The notes beneath the pieces are model-generated. The model worked only from the letters and a program-made list of their open reading frames with translations, made no database searches and was not told where the DNA came from. Below are positions 32,900 through 43,710 of a stretch of 64,000 nucleotides of DNA, in pieces (the first letter of the stretch is position 1; each line of letters starts with the position of its first letter). The DNA comes from Bufo bufo (Eukaryota > Chordata > Amphibia > Anura > Bufonidae). The DNA is taken from the NCBI RefSeq assembly GCF_905171765.1, contig NC_053390.1:303870622-303934621 (forward strand). The letters are read 5' to 3'. Made by a program: the position numbers and the translations under genes.

Positions 32900-34035
32900 T
32901 CAGTGTCCCTTTAATGTGACAATCAATTATCCACGTGTAATCACAGATGTGCAGTATATTAGAAAGTTTTTTCACCCTAACCAAAAAGCTGTATTTCTGT
33001 CCTAAATGTGACAGCCACTTATGCACGTGTAATCCCAGATGTGCAGTATGTAACCAAAAAACTGTATTTCTGTCTTAAATGTGACAGTCACTTATGCACG
33101 TGTAATCACAGATGTGCAGTATATTACAAGCTTTTTTCACCCTAACCAAAAAGCTGTATTTCTGTCCTAAATGTGACAGCCACTTATGCACGTGTAATCC
33201 CAGATGTGCAGTATATGAGAGGCTTTTTTCACCCCAGTATGCCAAAGCCGTATTTATGGCTTAAATGTGACAGTCACTTATGCACGTGTAATCCCAGATG
33301 TGCAGTATGTAACCAAAAAGCTGTATTTTTGTCCTAAATGTGACAGTCACTTATGCACGTGTAATCCCAGATGTGCAGTATATGAGAGTCTTTTTTCACC
33401 CCAGTATGCCAAAGCCGTATTTATGGCTTAAATGTGACAGTCACTTATGCACGTGTAATCCCAGATGTGCAGTATGTAACTAAAAAGCTGTATTTTTGTC
33501 CTAAATGTGACAGTCACTTATGCACGTGTAATCCCAGATGTGCAGTATATGAGAGTCTTTTTTCACCCCAGTATGCCAAAGCCGTATTTATGGCTTAAAT
33601 GTGACAGTCACTTATGCACGTGTAATCCCAGATGTGCAGTATGTAACAAAAAAGCTGTATTTCTGTCCTAAATGTTACAGTCACTTATGCACTTGTAATC
33701 ACAGATGTGCAGTATATTACAGGCTTTTTTCACCCTAACCAAAAAGCTGTATTTCTGTCCTAAATGTGACAGTCACTTATGCACGTGTAATCACAGATGT
33801 GCAGTATATTGCAAGCTTTTTTCACCCTAACCAAAAATCTGTATTTCTGTCCTAAATGTGACAGTCACTTATGCACGTGCAAATGTGACAGTCACTTAAT
33901 CACAGATGTACAGTATATTACAGGCTTTTTTCACCCTAACCAAAAAGCTGTATTTCTGTCCTAATTGTGACAGTCACTTATGCTTGTCTAATCCCAGATG
34001 TGCAGTATATTAGAGGGTTTTTTCACCCCAGTATG
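32900..34035. repeat. Composite minisatellite in hAT-3
   Basis: About a dozen units, each with ATGTGACAGTCACTTATGCA, CGTGTAATCCCAGATGTGCA and an optional CTTTTTTCACCCCAGTATGCC segment. Unit length alternates between a short form and a longer one, giving a two-step higher-order pattern. Confidence 0.85.
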
Positions 34036-34343
34036 CCAAAGCTGTATTTCTGGACTTGCAGATAGCCTATGCTAGTGCACTATCGTTGCATAAAATGGCT
34101 GCCGATCAGGTATTGATATTGATGAAATGAAGAAAAAAAAGTTTGTTTTCAGCAGTAGTTGGCTCAGGGCAGGCTTAAAAAAATTGTGCACTGCACCCAC
34201 AAAACACTTTTTCTGTAGATCGCTGAGTACATAAACCAGTTCTTGATAAGATCACTCCCTGATCTCTCCCTCACAGCAGCTGCAGCCTCTCCCTACACTA
34301 ATCCGAGCAGAGTGACGGGCAGTGATATGTGACTCCAGCTTAA

Positions 34344-35118
34344 AGGGCTTCTGTCAGCCCACTAAACCGTTTTTTTTTTTTTGGTTTACTAATAATCCCT
34401 ATACTGCGAGCTCTGCATACATAAGTTAAATAATAATTTTGGTTCAGTAGAATTTGATAAAAAGCTATTTTTATAATATGTAAATTACCTTGCTACCAGC
34501 AAGTAGGGCGGCTACTTGCTGGTAGCAGCCGCATCCTCCGATCCTAATGACGCCCCCTCCGCATTGTGATTGACAGGGCCAGGGAACGGAATCGTTCTCT
34601 GCTGGCCCTGCCTGTTTTCATTCAATATCTGGCGCCTGCGCCGCGGCCGTACCTATCTTCAATCTGCGCAGGCGCACTGAGAGGCGGCCGCTCGCTCCTC
34701 AATGCGCCTGCGCCGGGTGTAGATGTGACGTCATCGGCGCAGGCGCATTAAGGATGGAGCGGCCGAGTGAGTGTCCGCCTCTCAGTGCGCCTGCGCAGAT
34801 TGAAGATAGGTACGACCGCGGCGCAGGCGCCAGATATTGAATGCTAACAGGCAGGGCCAGCAGAGAACGATTCCGTTCCCTGGTCCTGTCAATCACAATG
34901 CGGAGGGGGCGTCATTAGGATCGGAGGATGCGGCTGCTACCAGCAAGTAGCCGCCCTACTTGCTGGTAGCAAGGTAATTTACATATTATAAAAATAGCTT
35001 TTTATCAAATTCTACTGAACCAAAATTATTATTTAACTTATGTATGCAGAGCTCGCAGTATAGGGATTATTAGTAAACAAAAAAAACAGAAACGGTTTCG
35101 TGGGCTGACAGAAGCCCT
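34344..35118. mobile_element. TTAA-flanked palindromic MITE, 775 bp, nested in hAT-3
   Basis: TTAA at 34340-34343 and 35119-35122. Terminal inverted repeat AGGGCTTCTGTCAGCCCAC. The arms stay complementary for most of 775 bp, through GCTACTTGCTGGTAGCA and GCGCAGGCGC-rich blocks to a centre near 34730. hAT-2 at 24290 (CCTCTATATAAGCTGGAGTC) shows the unoccupied site. Stop-free stretches on each arm are shadows of the palindrome. Confidence 0.92.
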
Positions 35119-35376
35119 TTAAATAGAGGCTGGGTCACATGCTGCAGTTGGCCAATCACAGCCATGCCAATAGTAGGCATGGCTGTGATGGCCTTTTGGG
35201 GCAAGTAGTATGACGCTTGTTGATTGGCTGCTTTGCAGCCTTTCAAAAAGCGCTATAAAAAGCGCCGAACACCGAACCCGAACTTTTACGTAAATGTTCG
35301 GGTTCGGGTCCGGGTGCCGAAAAACCTAAAGTTCGGTACGAACCCAAACTTTACAGTTCGGGTTCGCTCAACTCTA

Positions 35377-36425
35377 ATCATGATGTGACATATGACCACG
35401 ATGTGAACATTTGTGTGTTTATATACATACAGTATATACATGGGTACTACAACAATGTGAATATTATTTTTTAGAAACAACCCTGTCATTTAATTTTCAT
35501 ATATTTTTTTTGTTCTTATATCAATATTAATCTCTATATACAACATAATTGACCAGTTTTAACATTAAGTATGCTCATTTAGCGCTAGTTTCTACATTAG
35601 AATTTCTAAAAGTGTAATATTGAATATTCAAGTTGAATATATGCTTTATGCAGCGTTTGGGAGCCTTGGCAAAGAGACACGTGACCGCAGACATAGCGAT
35701 CATGTGGGGTATCACGTGACCCGACTGCTGTTGTAAAGTTCCCCGCCTCCAGCGTCCTTATCACCAGGCAACAGGACACATGACCGAAGGAAGTCACATG
35801 ACAGTCACCAGTCATGTGACAGCCTACAGACATCGGATCACATGACCAGAATCAGTCACATGACGGCCTCTGATTGTCAGCCTCCAGGCAACGGGTCACA
35901 TGACCAGAATTAGACACATGACAGCCACCAGTCACGTGTGTGGCCTCTGATTGGCCGGATCATTGTGTTCTATTTTTAGTAACTATAGAGCTAGTCACAT
36001 GTTCAGGAGTAGCGCGATCATGTGACTCTGTATACCTTGAGTTTACTTATTATATAAATAATGTGTTAAGCATCATTAATAACAAAATGCATCTTTGAGC
36101 TCTAAAAACGACCATTGTAACAACACATTTATTTTTGTTTATATATGAATATGCCTTTCAGGTGTTGATTCTGTATGCTAACGATACAGAACCTGTGGGT
36201 GGTCCCATAAGGCTGAAACAACCAACAGATGAGTTTTTTTGGCGGTTTCTTACTGTTTATAAACCCCAATCTGTACTACATGTATTATCATTTATACTAA
36301 CCTGATGAAGGGGACCAAAGCCTCCCCGAAATGCATAGTTTTTATTTTATGCACATTTTAATGAAATAAAGACGACCTTACTAAATTCAAGACTTTCTAT
36401 ATCGGGTTTTTAAGTGCCAGATCAG
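35377..36425 (+). repeat. Repeat family R, copy B, right part
   Basis: Continues copy B after hAT-3. It has an AT-rich start, a dense stretch of CACATGAC/GTCATGTG motifs (35680-35940), GGCCGGATCATTGTGTTC and, near its end, CTGATGA followed by GAAA (36302-36331). Ends at about 36425 (GATCAGGAACTTTGTC). Homologous to 58438-59310 and, in part, to 42662-43017 and 63034-63417. Confidence 0.85.
36302..36331 (+). ncRNA. Hammerhead-like core in repeat R copy B
   Basis: CTGATGA at 36302-36308, GGGG/CCCC stem II and GAAA at 36328-36331. TGCATA (36332-36337) can pair with TATGCA downstream as stem III, but no NUH triplet follows in register and stem I is not evident. In copy D the same place reads CAAATGA; in copy A it is deleted. 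A relic at best. Confidence 0.35.
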
Positions 36426-36429
36426 GAAC

Positions 36430-37200
36430 TTTGTCTTTCCCCATACTGGTATTAGGCCAGGTTAATTAATAATATATTCCAATGCTGGCCTGTAGGTGGC
36501 AGCACTGCGTTGAAATATACTGAATCCTATATTCTGTAATGGATAAATGTCCAATACAGAATACAAGTGGTAATCTAATGATTGCATGTTCTACTCACCT
36601 AGGGTGGCTTAAAAAAAGTTTTTAAAAAAATAAAAAATAAGTAAAAAAAAGTTTTTAAAATATAAATATTTACTATAAAAATTCCTTCAAATGAAAAAAT
36701 AAATAAATAAACATCATGGGCATTGCCACATCAGAAAGCGCCTGTCTTATTACAATATACATGTTGTTATCCCAGAAGGCAAATGGCCTAGTGGAAGCAA
36801 AAAAGCAATAATGGGGTTCAGCATTTTTTCATTACTTCTCCTCTCCCATAAAAAGTTTGAAAAGGTGATCACAAAGTCATGCACACTCCAAAATGATATC
36901 AATAAAAACTTAATTATCATCCCACAAAAAATGAGCGCTCATATAGCTCTATAGACAAAGTTATGGGGGTTAGTATATTTTGATTAACAAAAAAAAATTC
37001 CGCAAGTTTTTTTTTTCAGTTATTAAATATAAAAAATATATATATAAATGTACTAACCCAGAGAATAAAGGGCACAGGTTGGTGTTACCACATAGAGAGT
37101 GCTATAAAATCAAAACCAATAATATCTCTTTAGGTTCCTCTGAGCAATCACTCAGAATTCACTTATAACAAGGGGATGGTCTTATTTGCCAAAATCATAA
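36430..37200 (-). repeat. Inverted repeat arm upstream of V segment 2
   Basis: 36780-37110, read on the minus strand, matches 38060-38420 on the + strand (CAGAGAATAAAGGGCACAGG against CCTGTGCCCTTTATTCTCTG; ATTTTGGAGTGTG; TGATCA). V segment 2 therefore lies between inverted arms of one repeat family. The same arrangement recurs around V segment 3. Confidence 0.65.
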
Positions 37201-37202
37201 AT

Positions 37203-37238
37203 ATGTAAATTAGCCTCATTGACTTTGAATTTAAATAA
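37203..37238 (+). promoter_or_regulatory. IGHV segment 2 promoter: octamer variant and TATA box
   Basis: ATGTAAAT at 37203-37210 and TTAAATAA at 37231-37238, then the leader ATG at 37314. An ATTTGCC at 37184 may be a further weak octamer-like site. Confidence 0.7.
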
Positions 37239-37313
37239 AGAGTAGGAAGTCCACTGAGCAGACTCAGCACACACATATCCTGAGAAGAGGTCCTCTGTAA
37301 CGCCTCACCAGAC

Positions 37314-37755
37314 ATGAAGACTCTCCTGTGGTTATTCAGCGCTTTATTGTCACTCCAATGTGGGTCTTATTGTAGTATCAGTAGGACAATCTCTTTCTGA
37401 AGATTTTGAGATTTAACTTTTATTTCTGTATATTTACAGTGGCCACATCACAGATTTCAATGGTGGAGTCTGGTACTGGGATTGTGAAGCCATCAGAGAC
37501 TCTGGACATGACCTGTAAAGTGACCGGGGCCTCCCTCACTGACAGCACTAACATGCATTGTGTAGCGTGGGTCCGACAACCTGAAGGGAAAGGACTGGAC
37601 TGGTTGGGTTTAATATGTTATGAGAATAGCAAATATTATGCCCAGTCTCTTCAGGGACGTCTAACTCTAACAAGAGACACAAATAAAGGAGAAGTTTATC
37701 TTCAACTCACTGGAGTGAAACCTGAAGAATCTGGGAAATATTATTGTGCTAGATA
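37314..37755 (+). CDS. Immunoglobulin heavy-chain V segment 2
   Basis: Leader exon 37314-37359 (MKTLLWLFSALLSLQ plus one base), donor GTGGGT, 80-bp phase-1 intron, acceptor TATTTACAG, V exon 37440-37755. Canonical Cys (LDMTCKVTG), Trp (WVRQPEGKG) and Cys (GKYYCARY) are present, with no stop. Extra cysteines lie in CDR1 (NMHCVAW) and CDR2 (LICYEN). By eye it is very close to V segment 3 and more distant from segment 1. Functional-looking. Confidence 0.93.
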
Positions 37756-37794
37756 CACAGTGTAACAGATGGACTGAGGACATGTACAGAAACT
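37756..37794 (+). promoter_or_regulatory. V segment 2 recombination signal (23-bp spacer)
   Basis: Heptamer CACAGTG 37756-37762, 23-bp spacer 37763-37785, nonamer ACAGAAACT 37786-37794. The spacer differs from that of V segment 1 at a single base. Confidence 0.92.
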
Positions 37795-37799
37795 GATTT

Positions 37800-38617
37800 T
37801 TAGAAATTAACAAAATTGTGTAATGAAATGTTTGTTTATTACCTTCTGTCCTGTTTACATTTAACCCTTTGGATACCGGAGTTTTTTAGTTTTTGCGTTT
37901 TCATTTCTCTTCCCTGTCTTCCTGGAGCCATAACTTTTTTTTATTTTTCCGTTCACATATCCATATTAGGGCTTGTTTTTTGTGGAACAAGTTGCCTTTT
38001 CTAATGCCACCATTTAATATGGCATAGAATGCAGCGGGAAAAAATTTGAAATAGGGTGGAATTGGAAAAAAACAAAACACAATTTCTTCACAGTTTTACG
38101 GGTTTTGTCCCTATGGCATTCCCTTTGTGACAAAACAGACCTGTGCCCTTTATTCTCTGGGGAAGTATGATTACAATGATACCACATGTATATGGGTTAT
38201 GTCTAAATACTGTAAAAATAAATTAAAACTTTGAAATAAAATACTTTTTTTTTTTTACATCACCATATTCTGATCCCCATAACGTTTTTATAGTTATGTC
38301 TACTGAGCTGTGTAAGGGCTAATTTTTTTGTGAGATGATCTGTGGTTTTTATTGACACTATTTTGGAGTGTGTGTTACTTTTTGATCAAATTTTATTAAA
38401 TTTTTGGGGGTAAGAGAAGCGGCTATTTTGATACTTTTTCCTGTTGCGCGATTTGCCATATTGAAATAATATGTGCGATCTTTAGAGGCCATGATCACAC
38501 TTGATCACGGCATCTAAAGGCTGTAATGACTGCAATCAGCATTATTGCCAGTCGCTGTAATTAGCCGTGGGCCTCTGCTGTTTGAAACATGTCACCTGCT
38601 GCACACACGAGCGGGAG
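37800..38617 (+). repeat. 3' flank of V segment 2: downstream arm of inverted repeat
   Basis: AT-rich repeat sequence homologous to 60640-61912 downstream of V segment 3. At 38321 (GTGTAAGGGCTAAT) it preserves the unoccupied target of the MITE at 61150. It ends with AGCGGGAG, the left target duplication of hAT-4. Confidence 0.8.
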
Positions 38618-39932
38618 CAGTGGCATAACTAGAGTGTTATGGGCCCCAGTGCAAACTTTGGATCGGGCATCGGGCTCCCCCCATTTTTACAAAGAAGCAG
38701 CAGATTTTCTTACTAAGGGCTCTTTCCATGCGGCTAGTCCGCTGCGTGAATGAGGGCCAAGCCCCATTCTGTACAGCAGAGTCACGGAGCAGTAACATGA
38801 TTGATAATGCTCTCTGCCTCTCTGTGACCTTTTTAATACAAAATCAGTGAGATAAAGTTGTCACCATGATTTTGTAGCAAAACGATCATAGAGAGGCAAA
38901 GAGCATTATCAATTATGTCACTGCTCTGTGTCTCTGCTGTACGGAACGGGGCTTGGCACTCAGTCACACAGTGGATTATCCACACGGGATCCGCTCGTGT
39001 TAAAGAGCCCTAAGCCCAATGCATGGCTACACTCACCCAGTCCTAATAAAATCTGGTCCTACCTCATCCAGGGTGTCGCTGGTGTCAGCGTGATGTCCGC
39101 TGGACCCAGAACAAGGTCCCTGTGGTGTTAGAGAAAAAAAAGAATAATCACATAAGGAAGGGATGGTGACTGCCCCTATGAAACTACCAGCAGGGGGCGC
39201 TGTGCTGGCCTGTAAGACTGAGCCATGCCAATGTATAGCAGGGTAATCTAGGACATTTCCCCTAAGTGCTACCACACAGTACTAATGCCCACATTGTGGC
39301 CCCTCACAGTACTAATGCCCACCTTGTGGCCTTTCACAGTAATTAAGCCCACCTTGGGGTCCCTTCACAAAAGTTATGTCCTTCTTGTGGCCCCTCACAG
39401 CAGTTATGCCCACCTTTGTTCCTGTCACAGTAGTTATGCCCATATATGTGCCCCTCACAGTAGTTATGCCAAATATGTACCCCCTAACAGTAGATATGCC
39501 AAATATGTGCCCCCTCACTGTATTTATGCCAGATATGTGCCCCCTCACAGTAGTTATGCCCAGATATGTGGCCCTCACAGTGGATATGCCCAGATATGTG
39601 CGCGCTCACAGTGGTTATGTCCAGATATGTGCCCGCTCACAGTAGTTATGCCCAGATATGTGCCCCTCACAGTGGATATGGCCATATATGTGCCCCCTCA
39701 CAGAAGTTATGCCAGATTATGTGCCCCTCACAGTAGTTATGACCAGACATGTGCACCCCTACAGTGGTTATGCCAGATTATGTGAACCCCCTCACAGTAG
39801 TTATGCCAGATTATGTGCCCTCTCATAGTTATGCCTTTATATGTGCCCCCTCACAGTAGTTATGCCAGATATGTGCCTCCCTACAGTGGTTATGCCAGAT
39901 TATGTGCCCCTCACATTAGATATGCCCACATA

Positions 39933-40867
39933 CAGTACAGACCAAAAGTTTGGACACACCTTCTCATTCAAAGAGTTTTCTTTATTTTCATGACTATGAA
40001 AATTGTAGATTCACACTGAAGGCATCAAAACTATGAATTAACACATGTGTAATTATATACATAACAAACAAGTGTGAAACAACTGAAAATATGTCATATT
40101 CTAGGTTCTTCAAAGTAGCCACCTTTTGCTTTGATTACTGCTTTGCACACTCTTGGCATTCTCTTGATGAGCTTCAAGAGGTAGTCCCCTGAAATGGTTT
40201 TCACTTCACAGGTGTGCCCTGTCAGGTTTAATAAGTGGGATTTCTTGCCTTATGAATGGGGTCGGGACCATCAGTGGCGTTGAGGAGAAGTCAGGTGGAT
40301 ACACAGCTGATAGTCCTACTGAATAGACTGTTAGAATTCTTATTATGGCAAGAAAAAAGCAGCTAAGTAAAGAAAAACGAGTGGCCATCATTACTTTAAG
40401 AAATGAAGGTCAGTCAGCCGAAAAATTGGGAAAACTTTGAAAGTAAGGGCTACTTGACCATGAAGGAGAGTGATGGGGTGCTGCGCCAGATGACCTGGCC
40501 TCCACAGTCACTGGACCTGAACCCAATCGAGATGGTTTGGGGTGAGCTGGACTGCAGAGTGAAGGCAAAAGGGCCAACAAGTGCTAAGCATCTCTGGGAA
40601 CTCCTTCAAGACTGTTGGAAGACCATTTCAGGGGACTACATCTTGAAGCTCATCAAGAGAATGCCAAGAGTGTGCAAAGCAGTAATCAAAGCAAAAGGTG
40701 GCTACTTTGAAGAACCTAGAATATGACATATTTTCAGTTGTTTCACACTTGTTTGTTATGTATATAATTCCACATGTGTTAATTCATAGTTTTGATGCCT
40801 TCATAGTCATGAAAATAAAGAAAACTCTTTGAATGAGAAGGTGTGTCCAAACTTTTGGTCTGTACTG
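39933..40867 (+). mobile_element. Internally deleted Tc1 (Tc1-3), 935 bp
   Basis: CAGTACAGACCAAAAGTTTG at 39933 and its complement ending at 40867, with TA at 39931-39932 and 40868-40869. Terminal inverted repeats of about 200 bp are intact. The centre of the transposase is missing, so it can move only with outside enzyme. Confidence 0.93.
40345..40726 (+). pseudogene. Tc1-3 transposase with central deletion
   Basis: Starts MARKKQLSKEKRVAIITLRN (first helix-turn-helix). After about 35 residues it jumps and changes frame to the C-terminal part: WPPQSLDLNPIEMVWGELD with the final catalytic E, then IKRMPRVCKAVIKAKGG. Both catalytic Asp residues are deleted. Confidence 0.88.
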
Positions 40868-41541
40868 TATGTGCCCCTCACAGTGGTTATGCCAGATTAT
40901 GTGCCCCCCCTCACAGTAGTTGATATATGCGCCCCCTCATAGTTATGCCTTTATATGTGCCCCCTCACAGTAGTTATGGCAGATTAGGTGCCCCCTCAGT
41001 AGAGATGCCCACTTTTGTGCCCATCAACCCCCCCCCCTTCCCCTTTGCCCCCAGTCTGCAGTGTTAGGAAAAGAAAAAAAAAACACATACTTACCCTCTT
41101 CCCTGATGTTGCGCTGCCACACTCACATCACACTTCTGGCTGTACTGAAGGCAGTTTCCCAGGCCTTCAGAGCTCCTCCCACAACCAGCAGCGCGATGTG
41201 CGGCCAGCAGAGGGAGCGCTAGAGCTCCTGCTTCACTGATGATCTGGAGACAGCCCGACAAGAACTGTGACAAGAACAAGTGACAAGAACTGCCGGGCCG
41301 AGTGTATGTGAGTGAATGCACGCCTCCCCCCTCTTCCTTCTTCCCCCCTCTGCGCAAACCTCCCCCACCTTGCCTCATATTAAACATGTAATGGAGCGCC
41401 CTGACGGGGCCCGGCATTGTCACTGTACTTCATGCTGGGGCCCGTCACAGCGCTTCATTATATGTTACTACAGCGGGCCACCTCCCCCTGCCGGGCCCAG
41501 TCGCAGCCGCACCCCCTGCGACCGCGATCGTTACGCCCCAG

Positions 41542-42661
41542 AGCGGGAGCCATGTTTACGCATTGCTACAGCGCCGTACATGTACGGGTTGGTAGCGAAA
41601 GGGTTAAAGGAGTTTTCTGAAACCTAAAAATAATTTCGAAGCATTGTTTAAACATAAACACACCACTCACCTGGTCAGGAATGATATGTGACAGCAATTC
41701 CTTGCTGCTCCTGCACATGTCACAGCAGAAAGTTTCAGCAGTGTTATGTCTGGAGATAGCATGTTACACTGCCGGTCGGTCTGGCAGGGAACAGAGGTAC
41801 AGGGGGTAAGCCCCGGTTCTGGGAATGGGACACTTTGACTAGGTGAACCAGGTTTTTTTGGGGGTTTTTTCTGAGCCTATTCCCAGCTATATCAAATTTT
41901 TTTAGGTCTGGTACAAACCATTTGAGAAACAAGTGGGCACAGATCATGGAGGAATATATAAAGGTAGTTGCTTTATTGCTTTGCTTTTATTCTTTGAATT
42001 TTTGTAACATCTAATGTTGATCTGTAATTATTAATAATCATTATTCTAATTTGTGTATATGATTTTATTGTAAAATATGGTATAAAACCAATGATTACAT
42101 TGATCACACATGCACCATACCTGGTGATATATTAAAACATATGTATAATATAAAAATAATGTAACCTTTTGCTCCCTATCTGTAACCCAACGTATAAAAG
42201 TGCCGGGTTACATCGTGATTTGCCAGTGGCCAGTGCCGCTACAGATCGCTGTGACTGTGCTGTCACAGGGAGAACTCCCGAAGTCAGCAGGAGCGGTCAG
42301 GCTGTGATAGAGCATGCAGCACCCTGCTACAATGATCTTTCAAAGTGTTAAATGTAAAAGCCGGCAAAGAGCACCACCTGCTGGTTCCAAAATTAACTGT
42401 CAGCCTGCTGGCTGTGAATCAACCCCTTTCTGCCCTGACTGTGGCAGGAATAGGTTAATTCACAAAAAATTTAAAAGTAAAATATAAATAAATATGATAT
42501 AAAATGTTTAAAAATTTATAGCAATAGTTACTAGTATTAGCAATAGTATAAAAGACTACGTACACACCCATGCAAACTCCTTTTTCGTTCATAAAGAAAT
42601 AAAAAATAAAAATATGTATTATATTTATATAAATTTATTATTGTTAGCAATAGCTATGAGG
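41542..42661 (+). repeat. Duplication unit 1, continued after hAT-4
   Basis: Matches 61913-63033 in unit 2 (GGTTGGTAGCGAAAGGGTTA, GTGCCGGGTTACATCGTGAT, AAAGAGCACCACCTGCTGGT). Non-coding: a 60-residue stop-free stretch at 42169 has a counterpart at 62552, but neither shows a family signature. Confidence 0.8.
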
Positions 42662-43017
42662 CAACAGGTCACATGACCGAAGGTAGTCACATGACAGTCA
42701 CCAGTCATGTGACAGCCTACAGACAACAGTTCACATGACCAGAATCAGTCACATGACAGCCTCTGATTGGCAGCCTCCAGGCAACGGGTCACATTACCAG
42801 AATTAGACACATGACAGCCCCCAGTCACGTGTGTGGCCTCTGATTGGCCGGATCATTGTGTTCTATTTTTAGTTACTATACAGCTAGTCACATGTTTGTG
42901 AGTAGCGCGATTATGTGACTCAGTATACCTTGAGTTTACTCATTATATAAATAATGTGTTAAGCATCATTAATAACAAAATGCATCTATGAGCTCTAAAA
43001 ACGACCATTGTAACAAC
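42662..43017 (+). repeat. Repeat family R, copy C (partial)
   Basis: CACATGAC-rich segment through GGCCGGATCATTGTGTTC to AACGACCATTGTAACAACA. Lacks both the AT-rich start and the hammerhead-like end of copy B. Confidence 0.85.
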
Positions 43018-43700
43018 AGCAGCACTGCACTGTCTGAGTGTGAGCTCCAGGGAGACAGTCACCCTACCTCCCACCTCTGCAGCTGAGAGAAGTTTATTTT
43101 AAACTCCATTTTTTCAATCCCTGTCAGCACAGGAGTGAGAGGGGTCGTGGCCTAACCAGATCTGGGCGTGGCTTAGCGGGACCTAGAAGTTGATTTTTAA
43201 CTTAATTTTTTCAATCTCTGTCTGCTGAGTGGGAAGGGGTGTGGCCTAACCAGATCGGGGGCATGTCCTTTTGAACAGCTCACTCTAAGACAGCAGCACT
43301 GTGCTGTCTGAGTGTAAGCTGCAGGGAGAAAGTCACCCTCCCTCCCACCTCTGCAGCTGACAGAAGTTGATTTTTTACCTTCATTTTTTCAATCCCCGTC
43401 AGCTCAGGAGTGGAATGGGCGTGGCCTAACTAATTCAAGGGCATGGCTTAGTGGGACCTAGGAGAATGGTTTTAAGTTCATCTTTTGAGGGTGGACACAT
43501 TGTGGCAGGGGGCGTGTCTGGGCTCCTTCCTGCAAGAGTGACGCCCCTGTGGGCACTTACTGGCTCATTTGCATATCAAATAAACTGGATTTTCAGAGGA
43601 TGAAAACATCTATTGCTGGAACAAAGGCACATCTTGAAATAAGGTACTAAGTGCTATTAGGCCATGGCTTTACTTCAATAGCGATTATCCTGGTGACAGA
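43018..43700. repeat. Interspersed repeat with two ~275-bp units
   Basis: GCACTGCACTGTCTGAGTGT at 43022 recurs as GCACTGTGCTGTCTGAGTGT at 43296, each followed by CCACCTCTGCAGCTGA, TTTTTTCAATCCC and GGCGTGGCTTAG-type sequence. Also present at 63730-64000. No coding content. Confidence 0.65.
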
Positions 43701-43710
43701 TTTCCTTTAA

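Larger units (their letters stand above)
28859..35376 (-). mobile_element. hAT transposon (hAT-3), 6518 bp, complete ends
   Basis: Ends TAGAGTTGAGCG and CGCTCAACTCTA, flanked by an exact 8-bp duplication ATCATGAT (28851-28858 and 35377-35384). The transposase reads on the minus strand. Two minisatellites (29761-30235, 32900-34035), a tandem duplication of its own 3' end and a nested TTAA MITE (34344-35118) explain the large size. R copy A at 22798 keeps the unoccupied target. Confidence 0.95.
39250..40995. repeat. ~31-bp minisatellite in hAT-4, split by Tc1-3
   Basis: Unit about CACAGTAGTTATGCCCAGAT then ATGTGCCCCCT, roughly 22 copies before and 4 after the Tc1 insertion at 39933. Stop-free frames at 39285-39785 and elsewhere only reflect the repeat. 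Confidence 0.9.
38618..41541. mobile_element. Non-autonomous hAT (hAT-4), 2924 bp, with minisatellite
   Basis: The 8-bp duplication AGCGGGAG flanks it (38610-38617 and 41542-41549). Ends CAGTGGCATAAC and GTTACGCCCCAG are imperfect inverted repeats. The unoccupied site is in duplication unit 2 at about 61912-61930 (GAGCGGGAGCCATGTTTAC). No transposase of its own is visible. It holds a 31-bp minisatellite and a nested Tc1 remnant. Confidence 0.9.

Noticed and set aside
34566..34896. Mirror-image short proteins (MIDRxRERNRSLLALPV) on opposite strands
   Set aside because: Both are arms of the same 775-bp palindromic MITE.
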